Assembly: GCA_024690695.1 (NCBI GenBank) | Contig: JAILOS010000020.1 | Location: 1-5,899, forward strand | Reading direction: 5' to 3' | DNA length: 5,899 bases | Source of the DNA: Oscillospiraceae bacterium | Lineage (GTDB): Bacteria > Bacillota_A > Clostridia > Oscillospirales > Oscillospiraceae | Shown here: one piece after another, positions 1-5,271 of the stretch | Layout of the letters: each line of letters opens with the position of its first letter | Numbering within the stretch: position 1 is the first letter of the stretch | Made by a program: the position numbers and the translations under genes | The notes under the pieces: model-generated | What the model was told of the DNA's origin: nothing | The model's database searches: none | What the model saw: the letters and a program-made list of their open reading frames with translations, nothing else

Positions 1-662
1 TCGCCGCCGCGCTGACCGAGCTGCCGCCGGGCCTCGTGCGCCGGCTGCTGAACGCGCTGACGCGCCTCGCCCAGCGCAGCCCCGACGCCCTGCTCTTCAC
101 CGTGACGGCGGCGCTCGGCAGCGGCTTCATCTCCGCCTCGCTGCCGCAGCTGCGGGCCTTTTTCCTGGCGCAGCTGTCCGAGCCGCAGCGGCTCCGGCTC
201 GGGGAGCTGACGGCCGACCTGCGGAAAAACTGCGGCGGCTGGCTGCGCGCACAGCTCCAGCTGCTGCTGATCACCTTTTTCGAGCTGCTCGCCGCGCTGC
301 TGATCCTGCGCGTGCGGCGGCCCGTGGCGGCCGCGGCGCTCACCGCGCTGGTGGACGCGCTGCCGGTGTTCGGCGTGGGAGCCGTGCTGCTGCCCTGGGC
401 GGCGATCGCGCTGCTGCGGGGCTCGACGCGGCTCGCCCTCGGCCTGACGCTCAGCTACGGGATCATCAGCCTCGTGCGAAACGCGCTGCAGGCCAAGCTC
501 CTCGGCGACCAGATCGGCCTCGCGCCGCTGCCCTCGCTGCTGTCGGCCTACGCGGGCTGGAAGCTCTGCGGGGTCTGGGGCGCGCTGCTGTTCCCGCTGC
601 TGGCCGTCACGCTCGTACAGCTCAACGAGCGCGGCGTCGTGAGGCTGTGGCGGGATCCCTGA
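1..662 (+). CDS. ytvI: Sporulation integral membrane protein YtvI-like (AI-2E transporter family), 5' end missing
   Basis: The frame is open from the first full codon at base 3 to a TGA at 660-662, so the gene begins before the window; the GTG at 36 is an internal Val codon, not a start. About 219 residues are visible against roughly 350 usual for the family, so this is the C-terminal part. It is a multi-pass membrane protein. Counting from the Val at base 36, hydrophobic segments lie near residues 18-36, 72-92, 98-127, 132-150 and 168-196. The segment ALVDALPVFGVGAVLLPWAA, the earlier RAQLQLLLITFFELL stretch, and the final LPSLLSAYAGWKLCGVWG match the AI-2E exporter-like family, and closest from memory the YtvI subgroup found in spore formers. 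YtvI has no settled biochemical role; an AI-2E export function should not be assumed. No convincing terminator follows it: only a GGGATCCC palindrome and an unpaired T-run. It is separated from the next gene by a clear promoter, so it is probably the end of a different unit. Confidence 0.82.
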   Translation, partial: AAALTELPPGLVRRLLNALTRLAQRSPDALLFTVTAALGSGFISASLPQLRAFFLAQLSEPQRLRLGELTADLRKNCGGWLRAQLQLLLITFFELLAALLILRVRRPVAAAALTALVDALPVFGVGAVLLPWAAIALLRGSTRLALGLTLSYGIISLVRNALQAKLLGDQIGLAPLPSLLSAYAGWKLCGVWGALLFPLLAVTLVQLNERGVVRLWRDP

Positions 663-682
663 ACATTTTTTCTCCGCCTTTC

Positions 683-711
683 TTGCGCACCCCGGCAGAG
701 TATGCTATACT
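683..711 (+). promoter_or_regulatory. Sigma-A-type promoter with extended -10 for the zinc-ribbon gene
   Basis: A -35 box TTGCGC (683-688) and a -10 box TATACT (706-711) are separated by exactly 17 bases. The -10 is preceded by TGC (703-705), which gives an extended -10 (TGn). The local AT content rises sharply against the GC-rich surroundings. The start of transcription is expected around 717-719, about 60 bases before the ATG at 779. No operator is obvious. Confidence 0.8.
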
Positions 712-731
712 GACCCCATGATGGGTAATTA

Positions 732-747
732 TCGGCCTTCGGGCCGG
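732..747 (+). promoter_or_regulatory. UUCG-capped hairpin in the leader of the zinc-ribbon gene
   Basis: CGGCC (733-737) pairs with GGCCG (742-746) around a TTCG loop, closed by the C-G pair that makes the UUCG tetraloop exceptionally stable; a further T-G wobble at 732/747 is possible. It has no following T-run, so it is not a terminator. It sits about 15 bases after the predicted transcription start and 18 bases before the ribosome binding site at 765-771. A role in mRNA stability or in keeping the binding site open is possible but is inference. Confidence 0.5.
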
Positions 748-778
748 GAAAGAGGACCATTCGGAAAGGAGAAAAACC

Positions 779-2635
779 ATGTTCTGTAAAAACTGCGGCG
801 CTCAGATGCCGGACGGGCAGGCCTTCTGCTCCGCCTGCGGCGCGAAAATGAGCGCTCCCGCCCCTCAGCAGCCGGTCCAGCAGCCGGTCCAGCAGCCGGT
901 TCAGCAGCCGGTTCAGCAGACCTGGCAGCAGCAGCCGACGCAGCCCACGCCTCCGGCGCCTCCCGCTCCTCCCGCGGAGCCCGAAACGAAAAAGGCGAAG
1001 AAGCCCCGCAAAAAGGCCGGCAAGGTCGTCGGCACGATCCTGCTGATCGTCGTGCTGCTCGCGGCCGCCGCCCTCACCGCGCTGGCTCTGCTCGGCGTCT
1101 TCAACGTCGTGGACGCGACGGTCAACCTGGCGACCCGCCTCTTCTCTTCGCCCGAGGCTTACTACCAGAAGCTCGAGACGAAGGAAGTGCAGAAGCTCAC
1201 CAGGAGCATCAAGGAAAAAACCGGCCCCTTCGAGTCCTACGCCGCCTTGATCGACGGCTCGAGCGAGTCCGCCTACGCGCAGGCGCTGATCACGCTGGCG
1301 CTCGACCACAAGAACCTCGGCGACGACGGCGACGAGATGCTGGAGGATCTCCTCGATTTTGACGTGAGCTGGATCGACAGCGTCACGTTCGACGTGGGCG
1401 CCGGCACGGAAGACGGCGTGCTGGGCGGCGACATGATCGTGAAGCTCAACGACACCGAGATCGTCAGCGCCGACTACGCGATGGATCTGGACAAGGGCGA
1501 CGTCTATTTCTCCGTCCCCTCGCTCACCGGCAAGACCCTGCTGCTCCCCGCGGGCGCGATGGGCGGCAGCGCCCGCTCGAGGGCCATCATCAAAAAGCTC
1601 CCCACGAACGCGGAGCTCGCCATGCTGCTTGACCGCTACACCAAGATCGTGATCGGCGATCTCGACAAGGTGACCGTCGGCAGCGAGAAGGTCAGCGCCG
1701 GCGGCGTCAGCGCCACGCTGACGACCGTGGAGGTCAAGCTCGACGGCAAGGTCATGAAGAAGGTCGCGACCGACGTGCTGAAGGCGCTGTCCAAGGACGA
1801 CGACGTGCGCGACATCCTCCTCGACCTCTTTGAGGCCTCCGGCTATCCGACCGCGCAGGCCGAAGCCAGATACGACGACCTGCTCGACGAGCTCGAGGAC
1901 GCGCTGGAGGACATCGAAAACACCGACGCGAAGGATATTGACGAATCTATCGTCATGAAGCTCTACGTCGACGCCGAGGGCAACATCGTCGGCCGCAACA
2001 TCAAGGCCCTCGAGGAAAAGGACCCTGTGTTCGAGCTCGATTACGTCTTCGTGCGCAGCTTCAACAAGTTCGGCGCCAAATTCGAAGTCACCACCTATAA
2101 CAGCTACTACGAGAGCTCCGAGGTCTACTCCGTCGCCGGCGGCGGCACCTGCGGCCTCGGCAACAAGTTCAGCGGCAGCTTTGACGCCAAGTACAAGTCG
2201 GTCTACGGCAAGGAGAAGGCTGAGACCAAGATCGGCAAGATCACGCTGGACGGCACGCTCGACTTCGCGCACAGCAAGGCCGACGCGAAGATCACCGTGA
2301 CGCCCGACAAGAACCTGCTGGAGAACGCGCTGTACTACGAGACCGACGAGCTGAAGGCCCTGCTCGGCTCGGCTTCGCTGGAGATGACGCTCAAGACCGA
2401 GGGCGAGAAGTCCACGGTCACGCTCTCCCTGCGCAGCGGCAAGAAGGCGCTGATCACACTCACCGAGGTCGCGGAGCCGGTCAAGCCCTTCGACATCACG
2501 CTGCCCAAGAGCGGCTCCAGCCAGGCCGAATGGGCGAGCAGCATCAGCACCGACAAGATCAAGGGTCTGCTTGAAAACCTGCGCGACGCCGGCATGCCCG
2601 CGAGCCTGCTCGAGGCGCTCAGCCGCGGCCTGTAA
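779..2635 (+). CDS. Zinc-ribbon, single-span membrane protein with large extracytoplasmic domain, function unknown
   Basis: This is a 618-residue protein. The start is supported by AAAGGAG (765-771) seven bases before the ATG. Residues 3-20 form a short zinc ribbon with two CxxC knuckles (Cys3, Cys6, Cys17, Cys20) and the typical CGA tails. Residues 30-47 are four and a half QQPV repeats, followed by a Gln/Pro/Ala-rich stretch to about 69. A Lys/Arg-rich patch at 71-82 precedes one strong membrane helix at about 83-108. Positive charge before the helix predicts the zinc ribbon inside the cell and residues 110-618 outside. The outer part is acidic and Lys-rich, with alternating patterns suggesting beta structure, and has a single Cys (458). 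There is no signal peptidase or lipobox site. The layout resembles zinc-ribbon envelope proteins such as the TcaA/YvbJ group, but I see no sequence match that justifies a name. It is monocistronic, with its own promoter and a strong terminator. The gene appears to lack TTA, CTA and TCA codons, which leaves a long spurious frame open on the opposite strand. Confidence 0.85.
   Translation: MFCKNCGAQMPDGQAFCSACGAKMSAPAPQQPVQQPVQQPVQQPVQQTWQQQPTQPTPPAPPAPPAEPETKKAKKPRKKAGKVVGTILLIVVLLAAAALTALALLGVFNVVDATVNLATRLFSSPEAYYQKLETKEVQKLTRSIKEKTGPFESYAALIDGSSESAYAQALITLALDHKNLGDDGDEMLEDLLDFDVSWIDSVTFDVGAGTEDGVLGGDMIVKLNDTEIVSADYAMDLDKGDVYFSVPSLTGKTLLLPAGAMGGSARSRAIIKKLPTNAELAMLLDRYTKIVIGDLDKVTVGSEKVSAGGVSATLTTVEVKLDGKVMKKVATDVLKALSKDDDVRDILLDLFEASGYPTAQAEARYDDLLDELEDALEDIENTDAKDIDESIVMKLYVDAEGNIVGRNIKALEEKDPVFELDYVFVRSFNKFGAKFEVTTYNSYYESSEVYSVAGGGTCGLGNKFSGSFDAKYKSVYGKEKAETKIGKITLDGTLDFAHSKADAKITVTPDKNLLENALYYETDELKALLGSASLEMTLKTEGEKSTVTLSLRSGKKALITLTEVAEPVKPFDITLPKSGSSQAEWASSISTDKIKGLLENLRDAGMPASLLEALSRGL
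866..919 (+). repeat. In-frame 12-bp tandem repeat encoding QQPV
   Basis: The unit CAGCAGCCGGT(C/T) occurs four times in a row (866-877, 878-889, 890-901, 902-913), followed by a partial CAGCAG. The first two units end in C and the next two in T, and no other difference is seen. It encodes residues 30-47 of the zinc-ribbon protein. Because the unit is a multiple of three, slippage would change linker length without breaking the frame. Confidence 0.95.
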
Positions 2636-2648
2636 AGAACGGTACCGT

Positions 2649-2681
2649 ATCGGAGACGGGAGCTTCCCGTCTCCGATTTTT
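2649..2681 (+). terminator. Rho-independent terminator of the zinc-ribbon gene
   Basis: ATCGGAGACGGG (2649-2660) pairs perfectly with CCCGTCTCCGAT (2666-2677) around an AGCTT loop, followed by TTTTT (2677-2681). It begins 13 bases after the stop codon, and the predicted start of the next unit is downstream, so it separates the two transcripts. Confidence 0.93.
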
Positions 2682-2724
2682 ACGCGTCCGCTGCGCTCGT
2701 GCCCGGCGGTCCGGACGGAGAGTC

Positions 2725-2753
2725 TTGCAAAAGGCCGCGGGGCGGTGTATGCT
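2725..2753 (+). promoter_or_regulatory. Sigma-A-type promoter for the PPC-domain gene
   Basis: TTGCAA (2725-2730) and TATGCT (2748-2753) are separated by 17 bases. The position, between the upstream terminator and the ATG at 2786, fits a promoter giving a leader of roughly 25 bases. A GTCCGGAC palindrome (2709-2716) lies just before the -35 and could be a binding site, but in DNA this GC-rich it may be chance. Confidence 0.7.
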
Positions 2754-2785
2754 GACGCTATCAGACAGACGGGAGGAGAAAAAAC

Positions 2786-3208
2786 ATGGATTATCGGCGT
2801 TTCGGAGATACTTATGTCGTCCGTATGGACAGGGGCGAGGAGATCGTTGAACGGCTCCGCGAGCTGGCGGAGAAGGAGGGTATCCGGCTTGCCGGCGTGG
2901 AGGCGCTCGGCGCGACGGACGACTTCACCGTGGGCGTGTACGACGTGGAGGCGAAGCAATACCACGCGCGCCGCTTCGAGGGCGCCTACGAGATCGTCTC
3001 GCTGCTCGGCACGATCAGCACGATGAACGGCGCGTTCTACCAGCATCTGCACCTGTGCGCCGCCGGGCTCGACGGGCAGGCCGTCGGCGGGCATCTGAAC
3101 AGCGCGCGCATCAGCGCCACCTGCGAGATGCTCGTGCGGCTGATCGACGGGCGCGTCGACCGCGAGCGCGACGGGGAGACCGGCCTCAACCTGTTCCGGT
3201 TCGAATAG
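2786..3208 (+). CDS. PPC (DUF296) domain protein, possible DNA-binding protein
   Basis: This 140-residue protein consists essentially of one PPC domain (plants and prokaryotes conserved, DUF296). GGAGGAG (2772-2778) lies seven bases before the ATG, which fixes the start. Family features visible in order are: an N-terminal RxDRGEE-type strand with the helix EEIVERLRELAEKEGI (residues 18-33), the GVEALGATDDFTVGVYD strands (37-53), EGAYEIVSLLGTIS (65-78), and the HLHLCAAG (87-94) to GGHL (101-104) region. His87, His89 and His103 are the conserved histidines that bind a metal in solved bacterial members. Length matches stand-alone bacterial PPC proteins, which form trimers. In plants the domain is part of AT-hook DNA-binding proteins; no AT-hook is present here and the bacterial role is mostly unknown, so DNA binding is uncertain. 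It has its own promoter and terminator and looks monocistronic. Confidence 0.88.
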   Translation: MDYRRFGDTYVVRMDRGEEIVERLRELAEKEGIRLAGVEALGATDDFTVGVYDVEAKQYHARRFEGAYEIVSLLGTISTMNGAFYQHLHLCAAGLDGQAVGGHLNSARISATCEMLVRLIDGRVDRERDGETGLNLFRFE

Positions 3209-3214
3209 AGAATA

Positions 3215-3274
3215 CGCGCAAAACGCCCGAAAGGCGGCCGCAGGGTTTTTCCTCTGCGGCCGCCTTTTTGCGCG
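3215..3274 (+). terminator. Strong nested terminator after the PPC-domain gene
   Basis: The core stem AAAGGCGGCCGCAG (3230-3243) pairs perfectly with CTGCGGCCGCCTTT (3254-3267), followed by TTTTT (3265-3269). A second, outer arm CGCGCAAAA (3215-3223) is complementary to TTTTGCGCG (3266-3274). The outer arm shares two T with the core stem, and its formation would bury the T-run. The core hairpin alone is a standard Rho-independent terminator; the outer arm could extend it once transcription has passed. Confidence 0.9.
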
Positions 3275-3375
3275 GTTTTCTTGATCGGGTTTTTTGCAGC
3301 GGGCGGGGGCCGGGACGTCGAGGACGCCGTCCCCTACGGGGCGGGGACGAGATTTGCGCAGGCTGGCGGGCGATG

Positions 3376-3404
3376 AAAAAGCCTTCCCCGCCGGCGGGGA
3401 AGGC
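3376..3404 (-). terminator. Minus-strand terminator-like palindrome in repeat copy 1
   Basis: GCCTTCCCCGCC (3381-3392) is followed directly by its perfect complement GGCGGGGAAGGC (3393-3404). AAAAA at 3376-3380 reads as TTTTT after the hairpin on the minus strand. It could act as a second stop for transcripts of the kinase operon that pass the copy at 3700-3728. Confidence 0.65.
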
Positions 3405-3406
3405 GG

Positions 3407-3448
3407 CGGGCGACCGCAAGGGTCGCCCCTACGGTCGCCCGTTTTGTT
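3407..3448 (+). terminator. Plus-strand terminator-like competing hairpins in repeat copy 1
   Basis: CGGGCGACCG (3407-3416) can pair with CGGTCGCCCG (3432-3441), followed by TTTTGTT (3442-3448), which is terminator-like. The same left arm can instead pair with the nearer GGTCGCCC (3421-3428). The two folds exclude each other. It may serve as a backup behind the PPC-gene terminator, but as a repeat it may have no specific role here. Confidence 0.5.
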
Positions 3449-3464
3449 GTAGCCTGAAAAAGCC

Positions 3465-3579
3465 TGTCATTCTGAGCGTCTGCGAAGAATCTGCACCGCA
3501 AAGAATGAGGAAAACCCCATCCCGCCATTCCGAATCCCCCCTGCAGATCCTTCGTCGCCTGCGGCTCCTCAGGATGACA
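3465..3579. repeat. 115-bp element with imperfect inverted ends (TGTCATTCTGAG type)
   Basis: The left arm (3465-3494) begins TGTCATTCTGAG and ends GAAGAATCTGC. The right arm (3543-3579), read on the other strand, begins TGTCATCCTGAGG and ends CGAAGGATCTGC. The arms are therefore inverted copies with a few changes and a size difference of seven bases. The centre (3495-3542) has no reading frame. It resembles the small noncoding palindromic elements scattered between genes in many bacteria and could be a MITE-like or REP-like element. No target-site duplication is clear. Confidence 0.7.
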
Positions 3580-3586
3580 ATCCGGC

Positions 3587-3611
3587 GGGCGGCTGATAGC
3601 CGCCCCTACGG
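3587..3611. repeat. Hairpin plus CCCCTACGG repeat motif, third variant
   Basis: GGGCGGCT (3587-3594) pairs perfectly with AGCCGCCC (3598-3605) around GAT, followed by CTACGG (3606-3611). The same pattern, an inverted GC-rich arm followed by CCCCTACGG, appears at 3312-3339, 3408-3434, 3636-3663 and 3732-3758 with different arm sequences. This single copy lies between the two 210-bp blocks. Confidence 0.75.
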
Positions 3612-3699
3612 AGAGCCGGCGAGGGTTGCGCTGCCGGGACGTCGAGGGCGCCGTCCCCTACGGGGCGGAGACGAGATTTGCGCAGGCTGGCGGGCGATG

Positions 3700-3728
3700 A
3701 AAAAGCCTTCCCCGCCGGCGGGGAAGGC
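3700..3728 (-). terminator. Likely terminator of the two-component operon (inside repeat copy 2)
   Basis: A perfect 24-base palindrome, GCCTTCCCCGCC (3705-3716) with GGCGGGGAAGGC (3717-3728), is followed on the minus strand by TTTTT (3700-3704). In practice the central four bases would be the loop. It lies about 155 bases beyond the kinase stop codon and is the first strong terminator-like structure in that direction; the weaker GAGGAAA/TTTCCTC stem at 3831-3850 comes earlier. A repeat copy appears to supply the operon's end. Confidence 0.7.
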
Positions 3729-3730
3729 GG

Positions 3731-3772
3731 CGGGCGACCGCAAGGGTCGCCCCTACGGTCGCCCGTTTTGTT
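3731..3772 (+). terminator. Plus-strand terminator-like competing hairpins in repeat copy 2
   Basis: This is identical to the structure in copy 1. CGGGCGACCG (3731-3740) pairs with CGGTCGCCCG (3756-3765) before TTTTGTT (3766-3772), or alternatively with GGTCGCCC at 3745-3752. It would protect the kinase gene from antisense read-through from the left. Confidence 0.5.
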
Positions 3773-3882
3773 GTAGCCTGAAAAAGCCTGTCATTCTGAG
3801 CGTCAGCGAAGAATCTGCACCGCAAAGAATGAGGAAAGCCCCGTTTCCTCCGCTCCGCATTCCGGATTTTTCTGCCTCCCGG

Positions 3883-5268
3883 TTAGATTCCCGTTTCGTC
3901 CTCGTCCGGGCGCGGGAAGCTGACCGAGAAGACAGAGCCCTGGGGCTTGTTCTCGCCGACGGTGATGCTGCCGCCGTGGGCCAGCACCGCGTCGTGCACG
4001 ATGCTCAGACCGAGGCCGCTGCCGCCGGAGGCGCGGGAGCGCGCCTTGTCCACACGGTAAAAGCGGGAGAAGATGTTCAGCCGGTCCTCCTCCGGGATGC
4101 CGATGCCCGTGTCCTCCACGCGCAGCGTCACCGTGTTCTCGTCCCCGCTCAGCCGCAGCGTCACGCTGCCCTCCGGGACGTTGTATTTGATCGCGTTCTC
4201 GGTCAGGTTGAAGAGGACGTGGAACATATCGTCGTTGTTGGCCATGATGACGCAGCCGTCCTCCAGCTCGAGATGCAGCCGCACCCGCTTTTCCGCGGCG
4301 AGCGGCCGCAGCAGCACCAGCGCGTCGAGCGCGGCCTGCTTGAGATCGACCGGGACGGACTGCACCTGCACGCCGTCGTCCAGGCGGCTGAGATCGAGCA
4401 GCTCCTCGGTCGTGCGCTGCAGACGCCGCGCCTCGTTGCCGATATCGGCGACGAACTCGCGCACCGTGGGCATGTCCACGTTGTCGTTCTGCACCACGCT
4501 GTCGGCCAGCAGGCGGATCGAGGCCAGCGGCGTCTTCAGCTCGTGCGAGGCGTCCGACACGAAGCGGCGGCGCTGCCGCTCGGTCTCGTCGAGGCGCTCG
4601 GTGAGCAGGTTGAATTCCTCGCCCAGCTCCGTGATCTCGTCGTGTCCGCGCACGGCGAGCCGGTGGCTGTAATCCCCGGCGGCCACGATGCGCATCGAGC
4701 GCACCAGCTCCCGGACGCGGCGCAGCAGCAGCTCCGAAAAGCTGAGCACCAGCACGACGGCGAGGCCCGCGATGACCAGGGAGATCACGCGGATGCGCTC
4801 CTGCAGCGTGACGATCAGCCCGGCGCGCTCGGTGTCCTTTTCGTACAGATACAGCGCGCCCGCGCTGCCGTTCTGGGCGCGGAAGGGCATCGCGTAGGCG
4901 CTGAGGAAGGCGGTGCTGTCAAAGACGGAGCGGAAAACGACCTTGCCCTGCAGCGCGCTCTGCAGCTCCTCCGGCACGGCGCCGCCGCCGTTGTCATAGA
5001 GGATGCGTCCGTCTTCTCCGGCCACGGCGATACGCCCGTAGCCGCTCACGTCGATCAGCCGCAGCACCTCCGCGACGCCCGCACGGTTGACGCTGTCCAG
5101 GCCCGAGAGCGAGGAGCTGATGACCGCCGCCTGCGCGCTCATCGCGTTCTGCTTCTCCTGGAAGATCAGGTCGCGCGAGCTCGTGAGCGGCAGGGTGTTC
5201 AGCATCACCAGCAGCAGCAGCAGAACGACCGTGATGATCGTGAAAAACTGAAGGCGAATGCTGCGCAT
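3883..5268 (-). CDS. Two-component sensor histidine kinase (HAMP, HisKA, HATPase_c)
   Basis: This is a 461-residue membrane sensor kinase. A first membrane helix lies at about residues 8-27, an outside sensor region of unknown ligand at about 28-157, a second helix at about 159-181, and a HAMP linker at about 182-233. The H-box FVSDASHELKTPLASIRLL places the phosphorylated histidine at His242. ATP-binding motifs follow: N-box NLTENAIKYN (Asn354, Asn358), G1 DTGIGIP (386-392), F-box IFSRFYRVD (399-407) and G2 GGSGLGLSI (415-423). All motifs look intact, so an active kinase and phosphatase is expected. There is no PAS domain between HAMP and HisKA. It starts three bases after the regulator's TGA (TGA GGC ATG), so translation is probably coupled; GAGG before the ATG is a poor stand-alone site. 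The partner is the adjacent regulator. It is of the OmpR-partner class (PhoR/ResE-like architecture), but the stimulus cannot be read from the sequence. Confidence 0.95.
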   Translation of the reverse strand: MRSIRLQFFTIITVVLLLLLVMLNTLPLTSSRDLIFQEKQNAMSAQAAVISSSLSGLDSVNRAGVAEVLRLIDVSGYGRIAVAGEDGRILYDNGGGAVPEELQSALQGKVVFRSVFDSTAFLSAYAMPFRAQNGSAGALYLYEKDTERAGLIVTLQERIRVISLVIAGLAVVLVLSFSELLLRRVRELVRSMRIVAAGDYSHRLAVRGHDEITELGEEFNLLTERLDETERQRRRFVSDASHELKTPLASIRLLADSVVQNDNVDMPTVREFVADIGNEARRLQRTTEELLDLSRLDDGVQVQSVPVDLKQAALDALVLLRPLAAEKRVRLHLELEDGCVIMANNDDMFHVLFNLTENAIKYNVPEGSVTLRLSGDENTVTLRVEDTGIGIPEEDRLNIFSRFYRVDKARSRASGGSGLGLSIVHDAVLAHGGSITVGENKPQGSVFSVSFPRPDEDETGI

Positions 5269-5271
5269 GCC

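Larger units (their letters stand above)
3309..3518. repeat. Intergenic 210-bp direct repeat, copy 1
   Basis: This block recurs at 3633-3842 with a constant offset of 324 bases. I find four differences: A/G at 3324/3648, G/A at 3345/3669, T/A at 3481/3805 and A/G at 3514/3838. Similarity stops sharply before 3309. It holds no gene. In order it contains a GGGACG...CGTCCC hairpin followed by CTACGG, a perfect 24-bp palindrome, a GGGCGACC/GGTCGCCC hairpin followed by CTACGG, and the left half of the TGTCATTCTGAG element. Units of this style are common noncoding repeats in gut Clostridia, from general knowledge and not from a search. Confidence 0.95.
3633..3842. repeat. Intergenic 210-bp direct repeat, copy 2
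   Basis: This is the second copy of the block at 3309-3518, about 98% identical by eye. It ends 40 bases beyond the 3' end of the kinase gene. Past 3842 the sequence departs from copy 1, so the right arm of the TGTCATTCTGAG element is missing here. A GAGGAAA/TTTCCTC stem (3831-3837 with 3844-3850) forms across this boundary. Together with the 114-base spacer 3519-3632, the two copies account for most of the 674-base gap between the convergent genes. Confidence 0.95.

Noticed and set aside
653..671. Possible terminator after the YtvI gene (GGGATCCC then TTTTTT).
   Set aside because: The palindrome has no room for a loop with a useful stem, and seven bases separate it from the T-run.
548..3094. 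An 848-codon open frame on the minus strand covering the whole zinc-ribbon gene and most of the PPC gene.
   Set aside because: It is exactly codon-aligned with both plus-strand genes, so a stop would need TTA, CTA or TCA in the sense frame, which GC-rich genes avoid. The translation is low-complexity (Val/Leu/Arg/Asp-rich), crosses a terminator and a promoter, and has no recognisable domain.
3186..3528. Two overlapping minus-strand frames of 77 and 64 codons in the repeat region.
   Set aside because: They lie in the repeat block and the PPC terminator, are rich in Arg and Pro from GC-rich palindromes, and have no ribosome binding site or family likeness.
3309..3842. Possible CRISPR array because of the direct repeats.
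   Set aside because: There are only two copies, each 210 bases long with a 114-base spacer, and no cas gene or short regular repeat-spacer pattern.
4073..4897. Plus-strand frames of 199 and 69 codons opposite the kinase gene.
   Set aside because: The Ser/Arg-rich translations are typical shadows of a GC-rich gene; the minus-strand frame has every kinase motif.
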